Part shown: piece by piece, positions 31,750 through 44,861 of the stretch
Layout of the letters: each line of letters opens with the position of its first letter
How positions within the stretch are numbered: position 1 is the first letter of the stretch
DNA from: Isoetes taiwanensis
Lineage: Eukaryota; Streptophyta; Lycopodiopsida; Isoetales; Isoetaceae
Assembly: GCA_021234155.1 (NCBI GenBank)
Contig: JAJEKV010000046.1
Span: forward strand, 6,203,012 to 6,267,011
Direction of reading: 5' to 3'
Length of the DNA: 64,000 nt
Program-made: the position numbers and the translations under genes
Notes under the pieces: model-generated
The model's input: the letters and a program-made list of their open reading frames with translations, nothing else
Told to the model about the DNA's origin: nothing
Databases searched by the model: none

Positions 31750-33950
31750 GTTCTTGGTTGACCAAGAGCTAGCCCTAATTATATCCCCCTAGGTAGACTA
31801 ACTGGCCTAGCTAATGAATGGAATGAGAATTCCGCCTTGAACCGCGAAATGGGAGAAATTTTTTCCCATTAGTAGGGTCGTAATTAGATTAAGTATAGTC
31901 TAAGTGGTGGAAATAATATAGTCAAAAGAAACCTTCTAGTAAATTTGAGCTCAAGTTGTTCATGAACCGCACCTTTCAAGTGAAAAAATTGAATGAGAAA
32001 TCGCCAAAAATAAAGCTTGAAAGAAATGGCGTGAAATGACCACTACTTGGCCCAAAAGGAATTAGGAAATTTTGAGAAATAGTTAAGTAATTAGGGAAAG
32101 TACCTTAATTATTAACCCATAGTTATAATAAAATTTATTCTTAAGAAAAAAGTAGCTATTAAACCTATAGAAGCACCTCTACTCCCTAGAAGTTCTAAAT
32201 GGTAGCCTAACCTCTCCTTTACCATTGTAAGGCTTAATTATAAGCTAATCTCCGGCCGCCATAAGAGTGTCCATCGAATCAATGAACCCGATGAGATCGA
32301 TCCAAAGGAGCCATGGAGATAGAGGCAAGATCGCCGGAGGCCACCATCAAGGAAGCCAAGCTGTGGGGAGGACCAAACAAGTAGCTAGAAGGTTGAAAGC
32401 TCCAGCCTTGCACCTAACGCTTGAAGCACTCACCTGGGTGGCGGAACAAGCAAATTCTTGAGGCCCCGCGCGACTTAGGCCGCATTTACCTAACTTAGCC
32501 AATCAAGCTTTTCGAGAATCGCCACCTCGTGGAGGAGCAAACGACTTAGCACTTCAGTGAATGATCGCAAGGTCGGGAAATTGAGATCGGGGAGCCCAAA
32601 CCGGGCGAAGGAAGAGCAAGCAAGAGCAACCCTCGCAAGGAGCAACCCCAAAGAACAGGGAGAGAAGGTGAAAAGCAAGTAGCAAGAGCAACTTCGACAA
32701 AGAGGAGCAACCGCAACACCGTGAAGAATAGGGGAGCAACAAGCTAAGAGGAGCAACCCTAAGAATACGAAAGCAACCCCAAACGCTGAACATCAGCCCG
32801 GGGAGCCAGCAATCAATGCGAAGAAAAGGAAGGAAGAGACGCAGTAAAGGAGAGAACCACAACTAGACTTAACCGGAGGAGGATGAGCCCGGCGAAGAAG
32901 AAGGCAACATGCAAGAATTATCCCGCCAATGGATTCGGACAAGGTAGCCGACCAGTGGTCGAAAAGCTAGCCTCCACCACCTGGACTCCATTCCCCCGAA
33001 GAAGGTCCGCCATGGGCCAAATCCCCAAAGACAAAGAGAGCGCCAAAGATATTTGCATTGCCAACAAATGCACCAAATTGATGATCCAGAAACCGCCTTT
33101 TCGAAAGTGCCTACATCAAAGGTCTATCCAGAGTTCGAAAGATAGGCTACCACTACCGGGGAATCCACATCAACGACGGGCCGGATCTCGCAATGGGCGC
33201 CAAAGCCGAGGAGGCCAAGATCCGCGCACCCTTGATGGTCCGAGCCCCGCAGAGGCAAATGGAGGCGAGCTGGTACAACCTTTTTGAAGAAGGCAACCTC
33301 CTGGCGCTACATCCATACCAAGCAGGCCCAAAGACCTCCACCCCAAGGGAGGAGTCGCAAGGAGAAGTCGCGGAGAGCCCCAAATTTTAGCAAACTATAT
33401 AAATATAAGTTTTTCCCGCATTATTGTTTTACTCATTAGAAGTAAATTCACGATAAATTAATTGCTTGTAGAATATAAAATATTCTTGTATAAATTAATT
33501 GTAGTAGAATCCTTTGCATCTTACTTAAAATGCTCTTAATTGGCTAAGTAGCATAGTCACTTGATTTAGGCAAAATTGATCCAAATTTCGTACCAAAAGA
33601 TGTTAGAATGCTTAGAAATTGTCTAGAAATGCAGTGTAGCACTTTAAATTTGTCAAAAAATATCCAAAATTAGCTAGAATTGGCCCACCCGGGTGAGACC
33701 CAAGCAAACACGTCTGCGTTCGCGGACGCCAGAGGCCATCCGCTATGATTCATTCACGGGATTTTGCCCATATTTGCACTTTTAGATATCTTTTTGGTAT
33801 GAAATAAGTTGCTAGTTAGTTTACAATTGGCCCAAATAGGCATTCTAAGATCTTATAGTTCTTGAAATTGTTGAATCTTGGCAAAATCAAGGGACCCGGA
33901 AACCACAAAAATGCATGCTCTTCAACGCTAGGCGCGTTACGTAAACTCAC
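31750..33950 (+). other. Leader and unidentified ORFs of the L2 element
   Basis: Between PBS and the repeat block there are several short plus-strand frames, the longest at 32883-33287 and 33193-33390 (ending REESQGEVAESPKF). They are Lys/Arg/Pro rich and could be worn gag or an extra ORF. I recognise no domain. 31750-32260 and 33400-33950 look non-coding. Confidence 0.4.
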
Positions 33951-34185
33951 CCGGGTCATATGATTGGAAGCTAAAATTTAGCAAAATTGCATTGAAAAAC
34001 GTCTCAGCCGGGTCATATGATTGGAAGCTAAAATTTAGCAAAATTGCATTGAAAAACGTCTTAGTACATATGCTAGTCTTTTGCCTTGCACTAGTCCCAA
34101 TGGTACCCCCAAACCTCGTCATATGATTGGAAGCTAAAATTTAGCAAAATTGCATTGAAAAACGTCTCAGTACATATGCTAGTTG
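33951..34185 (+). repeat. Three copies of a 56-bp repeat in the L2 leader
   Basis: A unit starting GGTCATATGATTGGAAGCTA and ending AAAAACGTCTCAG occurs at about 33954, 34012 and 34117, nearly identical each time. Copies 2 and 3 also share the following GTACATATGCTAGT. It sits in the equivalent general region to the hairpin repeats of the L1 element. Confidence 0.88.
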
Positions 34186-34189
34186 CCAA

Positions 34190-36700
34190 GGCCTTAGAAA
34201 TTGTTGTCACACGTTGGTAGGGTACACCAACACACGTTATAGGTGCACTATCATCAAGTGTCTTCAGGCATGCCTTGTATCATAGACAATTGTTTAGGAA
34301 TTCATTCTATCTAGGTAATTCAGTCTAGCACACCAAGTACATCCATTGAATGAGTCTCCTTCTACCACCCCATAACAAGAAATAAGTACCTTCCTCGTCT
34401 AGTAAAAGTGCCAAGTGGGTCAATTAAGGAGAGTGGATAAAGGCATAAAAATAGGGTTTGCAGAGTAAGTAGATATAAGTAACTATTGTATGGTAGTATA
34501 ATATAGGTCAGGAGAACCTTCGCTGCGCATCCTCGAGCCCCGACGGTGGGAGACACTCGACAACATCAACGAATTGAAAGCGTAAACTTATGGAGGAAGC
34601 TTCAGCCTAATCAAACGCCGAACACAAATAAGAAAGGGAGCCTATCTAAGGACGATCACGACATCGAGAGACATAAGAATTGCCAAGAGGGCTATGCAAC
34701 GGCCGGTGGGCATCAAGGCACTTACAAAATTGACCACATTAGGGGAGGAACATCTCCTAGTCAAGGATATTCTCCAAGTGCCATATTGTCTCGAGGAACG
34801 GCCCCACATCGATGACTAATGTCACAGCTACACCACCAACAAAGTACACTTCATCGACTTTATGGTATCAAGAGCCCTAAAGGATGGGACCGGACAAACC
34901 TCCTCGGAGGGAAATTATCATAGGTATCCGTGCCATAGTAGTATCAGATTTGGACTTCAAACAAACATAAGGAGGTACTACAAGCCAACAAGGGTGGGCT
35001 GCCAGAATAGGAATATGGCGAGACCGCAACAAACTTCTTCCTCATCACCCGATACTTCGGGAGGCGAGCCGCATCAACCTCGACAAAGCCATCTCATGAT
35101 CACGACAATCTTACGAGAGAGAGATTGGAGGTCGAACACCATCAAGAAGAGGCATCATGGGGACCAAATACCAGCATTATTAATTGATCACCAAGATTAG
35201 TCCTTGCAGATGGATGCACATAAACTCCTCTCGGAAGAGAAGTTGCCTGCTTAGAAGTGGTAAAGCACTCAACATTATCATCAACCTTATAACAACAAAG
35301 ATGCAACTAGCGGAGACGAAGAATAGAATCGACAAGGTCAACACAACAATATCAATTCAGAGTTAGAAGAATCATCCTCGAATCTCATAACCTCCAAGCC
35401 TTTGGGATCGACATCGAGCCTTATGTCATACACTACATCAGCAAGTCCACTAAGAGGAATAATTTTAATGAAAGTAGTCAGCATCAACATTAAGGACGAT
35501 CGTAGTCGAATATGTTCAACAAAAGAAGCGGTGGCACGCTTAATGATTATACTGACAACTCCAAGGAGACCAGATTCTTTTCAACAAATTATGGATCATC
35601 GCCTTGCTACTCAATGACTAACGACTACACCAGCTTTAACAAGCTTGAGGGCCCTATCAGATCGTTGAGTTTCTTAAAATTATAGGTGATAATATCCATG
35701 ATGGGATTGGGACGAAATTTCGAAAGTAGATTTTTTGTCTTTTCTTTTAAAAGGATGGACCCAAGAATGGAGCAAAGCTTCAAGTATTGGGAAGAAAATG
35801 TATGGAGTACAATAATTGTATACGTTCTTTGGGCAGATATCAATATATTGGAACCTCTTAGTGAGCTTGATCACCTCGCTAAGAAGGATTCAATAATAGG
35901 ATAAATCAAATCGACCATGTATATGACGAGTACTTCCAAAGACAAGGAATAATCCCAATTAAATGAAGGGAAGCAATCTAATAAGTCCGGCCAACTTCTT
36001 AGATGGCATCAACTCAAAGGTAGGGCTATTTCAAGAGGGCAATAATTAAGAAAGGGTAGATCCTAAAGTATAGATTAGATCTAAAACAAGAATAATTATC
36101 TAATCATATAGTTTTCTATGTGTGCCCAAAAGTAATGTCATGCCGACTAAACTTGTGGCCATAGGATTTATGTAAGTAGTTCTTTAACTTATAATTTTGC
36201 ACCTCCTAGATGACGGACATCTTTAAGAGTAAGACTCTTAAGTCTAAATCTAGGCCAGTAATTAAGGCAAGGCCAAGTAATTAGCAGCACCAACGGAACA
36301 AGAGTCAAGCTCGACATCAACCTTAAGCGAAGCAAAGTAGAGCATCGGCACCAACTCATGTACATTGGCAACTATGACCTCATAATAAGCATGCAATATT
36401 AAAGCTGGCTAAGGCAATAATTGATTATCATAAGCAAGAGATACTTATCCCAGCACCAAAGAGCAAGTACCTTATAATTTAAGTTAAGGAAGTAATTCCA
36501 ATCGTGCAACGCATGTCAGTAAAGCAATTACTTAAGTACATCATGAGGAATGAGGTCGTACATAAGCTACAAGTTGTCGACCCCGACTACAAGAGTAAGA
36601 AGGAAGATGCTACTTCGAAACAGTTGCCTCGGCCAATTTCTAAGTTAATCAAGAAGTCCCATGATATATCTCCAGGTGAAATTTGAGAGCTTTTTGCTCT
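34190..36700 (+). pseudogene. Degenerate gag/protease region of the L2 element
   Basis: No frame stays open for more than about 110 codons and I cannot name a domain. Position between leader and RT implies gag and protease. The segment 35860-36020 aligns with 11860-12025 (reverse) in the other gypsy element, which supports common descent. Confidence 0.45.
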
Positions 36701-36719
36701 ATAGAGGCATAGAGTCTGA

Positions 36720-37300
36720 AATCACTCTTGCACCGAGGCGAGCCGATCAGCAAGGCTCTTTATAGAATCGGCCTTCCGAGCTAGCGGTAGCTCAAGAAGC
36801 AGTTGTAGGAGTTGATCAACTTGGGGATCCTTTCGACCAAGATGGAAGTCTAAAGATGTATATCAACCATGGGCAGCTCAACAAGCAATGACATAATGGA
36901 TCAGCCCCAAGAAGCAGGATTCTTCTACAAAATCGACTTAAGCTCGGGCAATCAACAAATAAGGATGAAGGGGGAAGATAATTATAAGACTCCTTCAGAA
37001 CTTGGTATGGGCACTATCACTTCACAGTGATGCCCTTGAGTCTATGGAATGCTCCACCAACTTGTATGCATTTGAGGACGACATCTTCGAAGAATTCCTT
37101 GGATGATTTCTTCATCAATTCTCTTCGACGACATCGTGATCTACAACAAATCAATGGAAGAGCATGCAGCCGTGGAGATGTTAAGACGTCGCCACTCATT
37201 GGCAAGCTTTTGAAGCAGCAATTTGCAATGCCATCTCCACTTGACCAAAGTTTAATTCGGGCAAGAAGATAGAAGAAGCCATCTTCCCCAACATGGAGTT
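36720..37300 (+). pseudogene. Gypsy reverse transcriptase remnant
   Basis: Reading across frames: EPISKALYRIGLPS near 36740 matches the RT N terminus (PISKAPYRM). FYKIDLSSGNQQIRMKGED near 36930-36990 matches the FSKIDLRSGYHQIRI block. MPLSLWNAPPTCMHL near 37030 matches MPFGLTNAP. The catalytic box FDDIVIYNKSMEEH at 37124-37165 follows. Stops and frameshifts lie between each block and part of the fingers region is deleted, so it is inactive. Confidence 0.9.
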
Positions 37301-37839
37301 CAAGCACATGATGGGCTAGTCCTTACAAGAGTGCAAGAACGGATTAAGAAAGAGAAACCTTCAAATATTTTAAAAAGGAAGGTAATCTTTAATATCAAAG
37401 AACAACTATACTCAAAGCATAAGGAGTAAGAAAATTTTTTCCAGGACACGCATAATAGCCCTAGTTCCGGCCATGCAAAATTTATAAAGGCCTACTTCAA
37501 GATTAGAAGTAGCTACGCCCGCCGTATGAAGAAGCGAGATAATCGACATAGCCAAGAATGTGTCGATGGAGCCAAAGACACAAGGGCGTAACAACTTGAA
37601 TTCCGGGAGTTTTGGAACCTTGGGCGTGCGGACGCCAAGTGGGAAGTCTTCAAATGGTTTTCATAGCGGGCCTTCCAAGGACAACAAAAGCTTTGAAGCC
37701 TTGATGGTTGTGGTATATAGCTTATCAAAAAGGGCACATACTTGCCATGCCACACCATAGACACACACCGCGGCCTTGGATCTAGCCGTGTGGTCTACAT
37801 AAGAGTTCTTGTAGGCTGCATGGAAGGCACAGTCCCATC

Positions 37840-38100
37840 ATCACCAATAGAGATCCGGAGTTCCTTAGCGACGTTTAGCAACACTTCTTCAACACGAGCT
37901 GCACCAACTTGTTGATGAGTTTTGCTTATCTTTTGCAGTCAAATCGGCAAAGGGACTGCACCAACACAATTTTGGAGAGCACGTTGAGAAACTATGATTG
38001 GAACAAGTAATCCAAATGGGCCGAGTACATCCACCTGGTCAATTACGTACAATAATATGAAGCAAGAGTCATCGAAGATGTCTCCTCCATGATCAGTTAC
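37840..38100 (+). pseudogene. Gypsy integrase core remnant
   Basis: Starting at 37840 one frame reads ITNRDPEFLSDV, stop, QHFFNTSCTNLLMSFAY and then CTNTILESTLRNYDWNK and KWAEYIHLVNY. These match ITDRDPRF..., LGTKLSMSTAYHPQ, RTLEDMLR and LPLAEFAYN of Ty3/gypsy integrases in order. Stops interrupt it, and the HPQTDGQTE box is eroded. Confidence 0.85.
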
Positions 38101-38293
38101 AGTTATTAATGCTTGACCCTAGTTATGTGGCATAATCTAATGCCCTAGGTGGAAGTTTCTCAACAACAACAGCATATATGCAGTAGCTTTTGGTAGAAGT
38201 GTGAGAATATCTTCAACAAAGCATGGGCACATCCAAGAGTCTAGCAGATAGACATAACACTCCTCGAGAGTTGTTTTGTTGTGACAGATAAAG

Positions 38294-38737
38294 TTGGCTC
38301 AAGTAAAAGTTAAGCAAGGGAAGCTTTGCATCGGCAATTGTAAGAAGCTCGCCCCTAGGTGGGCCGGTCCGTTCAAGACCTTGGAGAAGAGTGGGCTCTC
38401 AAGCTACAAGTTGGATCTCTTGGGCCACCTTAAGGTCTTCCATGTGAGTTTATTGAAAAGGCACGATCCTAACCCTGAGAAGGTTTTGGATACTCCAACT
38501 TTGTTGGAAATGGTGAAGGATCAAGTTGAAATAGTGCCTGAATTCCTTCTTGATAAGTCATTCAAGAGGACTAGGTGATCCTAATCCTCCCAATATTTGG
38601 TCAAGTGGAAGCACTTGCCCGTGGAAGACGACATGGGTATTGAAGCAGATTTGGAGAAGCAATACCCGTAGTTTAAGAAGGAGTTTGATGGGCGGCCGCC
38701 TCCCGATTTGGTCGACGCCGACTTGCCGAGGTTAGCT
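38294..38737 (+). pseudogene. Integrase C terminus plus chromodomain remnant
   Basis: The open segment to 38578 contains KLAPRWAGPFKTLEKSGLSS and LKVFHVSLLKRHDPNPEKVL, the GPF/Y-like module of chromovirus integrase. After two in-frame stops the same frame continues QYLVKWKHLPVEDD and ADLEKQYP, a chromodomain core with its aromatic YLVKW. Chromodomains steer integration to chromatin marks. It is broken but clearly classifiable. Confidence 0.9.
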
Positions 38738-38739
38738 TA

Positions 38740-39612
38740 GTATCTTTCTTAGTTAGTTTTAAGTTACGCTCATGTATTCTAGTTAGTAGAGTGCATGTGC
38801 CGAATCTTGGAACGTGTGGGCTTATGATGGGATACCTTTAAGGGCATTCTCTGAGCCAACACGCACCAAGAGGTGCGCGCGTGACCATTAGGGTCATGTG
38901 AGTGAGGAATGAGGCATGGTGGGCGATGATGGGACATCGACCGGATGCTCTCTATGCCGCTGATCACGGCACGCACACCGGGCCGTAGGAGGGTCATGGT
39001 GAAGGTTAAAGTGATCATGTTGCATGATGGGATCGTGAGACGTTCCCTAGCTTAAAACCCTTGGGGCATGATGCCTTTGGGGTGTACTTTCGATCTAGGG
39101 GATCACAGTACAAGGTAGCACTTGATCATGGGCGATGATAGGATCATCTTAAATGGTCCTTAAGCTCAAATCCTTATGGGGCCATGATCGGGTGCAAGGT
39201 GGTAGGGTAACCTTGAGCTGGTAGTTCGCTCAAGGAGGTAGGTAAGGGGTGGTCCCCTAAAACCACAAACTTATTAACTTATATAACGTAATGTGCTACT
39301 TTGTGCGTGCCCGCTGAAGGAAGCATGAAGGAGGGAGCACGTTACGAGAAGATAGGAGTCATAGATTTTAGACTAACTATGAACTCCTAAATTTGTTTTA
39401 ATAATACTATATGTGTATACTTTTTATAATAATAATTGTTATAGCTATATAATGTTTTATAAACGATATAAATATAGCTTTATAGTTACATAATAAGTAA
39501 TTAACGAAAAGTTGATCTTTTCAATAGAGTTAAGTTCATATATTTTGTTGTTGTTTTGCAGAACAAGGTAGGTTCGTCACCTTAGTGCAATGCCGAGGAC
39601 AAAGATTGTCCC
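38740..39612 (+). other. 3' untranslated part of the L2 element
   Basis: There is no coding signal. Repeated GATGGGA-type phrases (GATGATGGGACATC, GCATGATGGGATC, GATGATAGGATCATC) suggest old internal duplication. The last 250 bp are AT-rich. Confidence 0.55.
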
Positions 39613-39621
39613 AAAGAGAAA
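39613..39621 (+). other. Polypurine tract
   Basis: A short all-purine run AAAGAGAAA directly precedes the 3' LTR, the expected site for plus-strand priming. It is short, so moderate confidence. Confidence 0.6.
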
Positions 39622-41241
39622 TGTGACGTTCGTGAGGAATATACGCTATGAATACGTATATTCCTCGACCCGCCACTATACAAGTTTTCCTATGTAGACT
39701 TGTATACTTAGGAATGTGGCAGTGGGTGCACATCTGCTAATTCCTTAACTTAGATAACCTTAGGATAAGGCCCTTTTCCACGGCCTTAACCTATTAGGCA
39801 CACACGGCCTTACCTCCCTGGAGCCATGTGGCATAACATGTGAACCCTAACATATAAAGGCCTAAACCCTAACCCTAGGCCTCTTTTTCCTCCTCCAAAG
39901 AAATGGGAACCTTCTTCACCAAACTCCGCTTTCGAGAACCTGGCTCACTGCGGGCACAAGATAGCATGGCAGCCTTTGGAGGCGAGAGCGATCAGCAGGA
40001 GTGGGAGCTACCTCGAACACTTCAAGACCATGGAGACGCCAAGATTGGGAGGGAGTGCTTTTGGAGCAGGTATGTAGAGTAGTAGTCATAGTAGTTCATC
40101 CGAATTAGCATTCCGTATGAGTTAGTATCTTGTATCTAGGTAGAGCCATCCTAGAACCCTCATTCATCATCTTGAACCCTAATCAAGGAACTCTAACCGT
40201 AGTTAGATATAGATGATTAGGTTAAGATGTTCTTATGATTATTCTCATGATATGATGATTATGTGATGATGGTTGATCATGTTTGCTCCTCTTGTATTGG
40301 GAAGGGGGTAGAGACCTAGAGCCATATGTAGTATGCTCCTAGATTAGATCCCTTAGTTCCTATTAGTTGCGGCCAGGCATAGTAGCCCACCGTGCTATAG
40401 AGGCTATGATGTGACTCCAAAGACTACACAACGGGCTAGAGGCAATGCGAGGGAGGATCCATGCCGGTGTGGGCTACTTCGGGATCCCATAGTGGGCTAG
40501 GCTTATGGCGGCCACTGCGGCGGGGCCGAGCATGGGTCCGACACCTCCCCGGGCGATGGTGTCGCCGCCTCTCAAGAGCCGCAAGTGTCGGCTTGGCTCT
40601 TGTTTTGGGGGTTCACCGGGTACCTAATCGCGGTGTCGCCACGATTCTCTAGCCTTAGCTGAACCTTCTAGACCCCGGAAGGGGAGATGCAACCTTCCCG
40701 CCATCTGACTGTGGAGATGCAACCTCGAGTAGTCCCGGATGGGTGATACCATGGGATTACGATCCTAAGGCTAGAGTCACGCCAGAAGCTTGATTTAGCC
40801 CATCCGCAGCATGCACGAGGGGCGGATGGAGTGGTCAACCCTAGCCATTAAATTATGCCACCGCCATTGTTATGACTCCTGGCCGCTTTATCTTGAGGCT
40901 TACGCTACCACCCTCCTTATGAGCTCCGGAGCCATGGGTAGGAGCTCTTATGTTTTATGGCATAGGATTATCTTCTTTGCGCTTGTGGATATGTGATGGA
41001 CTACCCTTCGAGGTAGTATGTTGTATTGTTATTGCTAGTTCCTCGACGTTGTTTATATGCTTCCGTGATAGGAGCCCATAGGGAAGGGCGCGAAGACACC
41101 TTTCAGTGTCCCCCCTCCTCAAGCACTAGATTCTCTCGAAAGTGGTTAGGCGGAGGGCCCATGCGGTTGATGGACCGGATGGGGATTTCCTCGCCGAGTG
41201 TGTTCGTCGGGCGCCAGATATTTAGCAAGGGAAGCGTCACA
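39622..41241 (+). repeat. 3' LTR, gypsy family L2
   Basis: A 1620-bp match to 30103-31732 with many small indels. It starts TGTGACGTTC, ends GCGTCACA and is followed by the right TTCAT at 41242-41246. Confidence 0.93.
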
Positions 41242-41246
41242 TTCAT

Positions 41247-44195
41247 TTTGCAAGGCTAATCCGTGAAATGAAGCTTGCTAACTTGTAAACCCGGGACTTT
41301 TCATTTGCTTTGTTTTTAATCCCCGCATTCTCGTCTCGAGTGGTTCTCCAGCTTGGTGATTTTAAGCGGACTCCTTGGTTATTTGCTCTTGATTTTGGTT
41401 TAGAAATCTAGCAACATTTAGCAACTACTGATTCTTCCTCGGAGGTTATGCCCCAAAACCAACACAAATGGACGCCAAACCCACATCCCATTTTTCTTCT
41501 TCTTCTTCAGATTCCAAAGAGCCATCCGGTTCTTTTTCTTCTCCTTTTTTCTTCAAAATTTAATCATGGGCTGATCTCCAAACGCTAACTATGGAAAGCT
41601 TAGACCGTAATAGTATGTGTTTTGTCTTCTAATTCTGGTCTTTTAGTAGTGGTCCCCACGCAAAATCGCTCCATCTGCCAAACTCATACTAATCGCGTCT
41701 GCAGCCTCTTCGCAGCCTTTCGGGTTGTTACATATTCGCTAAATGCTACTTAAGGCCGCCCTTTATGAGGCTTGCCGATATATTGATTGCTCATTTTCTT
41801 TCCTTCGATCAGACACCGAGGCTTGGTGAATCGGCAGGTCTGTGGGTAGGTAGGTGTCTAAACCTTTGTTCCGCCCAATGGTTCAATAGCCCCCTTCGGA
41901 TTTGTATCCCGTTTCAGGTCTTGCATTAGATCATTTTCTTCTTGGTTTTCCTTTCCTTGTGCCACCTTGTCCTCTGTTCTTAGTTTTTCCTTGGATCATT
42001 CAGGTTTTTGCAACAGATGTTTCCCAAGTACTTCTTGGCAGTCGAGTGGTGGAGTAAAAAACTTCATTACGGTAAGCCTTACTTCCTGTATTTGCTTTGT
42101 TTTTTCCTATGTCAAGCAGCGACCTGCTATTTGCCAGGTATTGAGTGTTACATTCTTTTCATTTCTTTTCTTCCCTGTGCACAGTTGCCTATCGCTCAAT
42201 CTTCACTTGAATCTTGTGAGCTTGCTGGATTGGAAGATTTGTGTCATAAAGTAGTTTCTCATAAGGCAAATGACATGAAAGCTAGGTATTCGAAAGCTCT
42301 GTTAATCAGTTCCGAAGCTTGAGATTAAGATGTTGCTTTCTTGACTTGTATGTGATCTCTTCTTCTGCTTCTTCAAATCTTGACAGATTAATCTTTAATT
42401 GCTTGCTTTATGATCTTGTTAGTAAAGTGTGGCACAACATGATGCATGTTTACATTGTACTCCTGGTCTGGTCTTTTGCTATTGGATTATATAAACTGGT
42501 GGTTGCCAGGAAGAGCACTCTAGTACGCAATTCTTAGAAATTAGGTGCATACTGAACTGCAGGTGCAGAGGTATGAACATGAAACTATTTGCTTTTATTC
42601 TTGTTTGGCTGGCTAGCGAAGATGAGAAAGAAAACATTGGTTGCATTATTGAGACAAACTTTGTATTATTCCATTCTTTCTCTAGAGTGTCTCTACATGT
42701 AATGTGTTTCTTACTTGTAGATATTGTTGTTGATGGCAGATCTTTATACATCATGGCAGCGGCTACAACATCAGTATGGACTCGGAAAAGGGACTACAAT
42801 TGTTTAATGCAAATGATAAACGTAAGGAAAACTACTATTGCAGGTATATTTTGCTCAAGATCATAACTGCAGGCATTGGCAATGAGAAATATAGATGCAA
42901 AAGCAGGTGTGTCAACCATTAAAATCACGAGATATCTTCTACCCAGGTTAGAAAAATTTCATGGTATCTAAATTGCAATGTTTGCAGTATATTCATGTCT
43001 ATGGTTAGTCCTCTGTGGAAGCATGCTATGTTTTGGGGCTTTTGGGGCTTCGCATATGGGTTTGTGGTTGCCTCATAATTCCACTAAAAAGCCTTTTAAT
43101 TGTTGTTGTATCAGGTCTAATTGATGTGACTGATAAAATAGTTTAATGTTCTAGTCTGTTATGTGAGCAAATAGTTTTGTTACTCGTAGTGCATAGCGGT
43201 CTACATATTACCATCATATATTCTAGGAAACTTTGGGATGTTTTTCTGGAATGGTTTCTGTTCAAGTATCAAACGGATCAAGTATCAAATGTCCTTGTGT
43301 TTTATTAGAATCTCGTGTTGTCCTATCAATTGTCAATGATTAGTGACTATGTAAATTAGTTTTTGGTCTTTGATTGATTTGTATAAGGATGAACCTTTTT
43401 AGAAAGTTTAGAGTTCTCATTTATAGCCATTGGAAATGCCAAGGTTCAAATCCTTGGGCGCTTGAATTTGCTCCTAATGCAATATCGTATATTGTATATT
43501 TAGCCATTTGTATACGAGGGTTCGATGAACGTCCCTTAATTTTTATTAAAACCACTATCAAGATTACATAACAAAAACATTAAGATTTTGATGGAGGAAG
43601 CTAAGAGAATTGCTGTCTTAAAATAACAATGGTTTCCAAGTTGAATATGTGCGAATACTTTTGTTAAACCAATACTAATTGCTTTGTCTCAAGCACCACT
43701 TGTTCTTTCTAATATTGAATAGTTTAGAAGGTGCAAGTATTTACTATCTTGATGAAAAAACCATTAACAATTAGCTTATGTCTTTTGATAAAATATGTAT
43801 AGAACAACAATGGTTCATATAAAAAGATGTCAATAACTTCATTAGGCAACCGCTTTAAGTTGCATGAACTATAAAAATAAATCGTTACTAGTTTATTGCC
43901 CACATACATAGAACATAGCAACAAAGCACTATTAAAACCATAGTACTAAACCACGCAAATTAACTATCATAAAACACCATAATCTTGAACTATGGAAAAA
44001 AACTAGAACAATAGATCACAAGTAAGAACTATACTATATAAGTCTTCATGGTTAATCAACATATTAACCCACAAACTTACATTAGTTTATTATCGTGGTT
44101 TTATGGAAAAACGGCTACGGAAAACTAATAACAATTATTTTTTGGGGGTCTTGTGCATCACCCATGCCAACTACCTTCTGGAAATAAATGATATG
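41247..44195. other. No identified gene; possible small exons on plus strand
   Basis: Weak signs of spliced sequence exist. A 31-codon frame starts MDAKPTSHFSSSSS at 41469. An exon-like FPKYFLAVEWWSKKLHY ends at a GTAAGC donor near 42070, and an acceptor near 42184 (CCCTGTGCACAG) precedes LEDLCHKVVSHKANDMKA. I cannot tie these into one reading frame or a family. From about 43540 to 44110 there is an AT-rich tract with ATAAACCAC/TAAACCA motifs like those at 5980 and 28720. Confidence 0.3.
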
Positions 44196-44199
44196 ACGG

Positions 44200-44860
44200 T
44201 CTAGTGCAGCTCTCTGAAGGGGTAAGAAATCCGTCTCCTGGAGCAGGATCTGATATGGAACTGTGGACTTCACTCCAAGTGCTCATGCTAAGAAGACATT
44301 ACATACCTGCTCGAGAGGGATATCACCGGACCCCAAACCTCTGCCACGTACAAGAGAACTGGCTCGACCAAGATCCTGAACAAGTGTGACTGGTGACCCC
44401 AGGCATACAACTCTGTCTTGTGGCCGTTGTTCTCAAATAGTGCTTTCCACTCTACTGCGACGCACAACCTGATGGAAGCATCCCAGTGTGTAGTAGCAAG
44501 AAACTCGATCCCCAAATACTTGTAGATCGGAGCCACCTCCACATTTTGTCGGTACGTGAAGGATGGAGGCTGGCGAGAGGATAAAACGAGCAACACTCTA
44601 GTTTTGGCCAAGTTAACACGCATGCCAGCGAACTGGCAGAAAGTGTCTAGAGCATCCATGTGATGCTGCATGTCTTCTAGAGTGTATATAGGCCAAGAGG
44701 TCCACGTCATTAGCGTATATGAGTTGCCGAATTATATGGTGCATGAGTTGAGCGACTGCCCTTCCGTGCTTAATGAGCCAATCTTCCAGCTGAAAGTGAA
44801 GTCCATATATCTGGCTATGGAGTTCAAGATGTCTCCCATCTGCCATGGAAAACCCTTATA
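44200..44860 (-). pseudogene. LINE reverse transcriptase fragment (second clade)
   Basis: The minus strand reads LIKHGRAVAQLMHHIIRQLI then YANDVDLLAY (a YADD box with D to N) and MDALDTFCQFAGMRVNLAKT. It continues PIYKYLGIEF, HWDASIRLCVAVEWKALFE and ILVEPVLLYVAEVWGPVISL. It is the palm, thumb and post-RT part of a LINE ORF2 different in sequence from the copy at 345-2621. A frameshift lies near 44690, both ends are truncated and no tail is visible. Confidence 0.88.
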
Positions 44861-44861
44861 A

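Larger units (their letters stand above)
30103..41241 (+). mobile_element. Complete-structure Ty3/gypsy chromovirus, decayed coding
   Basis: An 11.1-kb element is bounded by LTRs 30103-31732 and 39622-41241 and flanked by TTCAT duplications. Order inside is PBS, leader, degenerate gag region, RT, RNase H region, integrase with chromodomain, a long 3' untranslated part and a purine tract. RT preceding IN, the HVSLLK-type integrase C terminus and the chromodomain place it in the plant chromovirus branch. All coding segments have stops and frameshifts, so it is non-autonomous. The two LTRs differ by many substitutions and indels, so the insertion is old. Confidence 0.93.
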
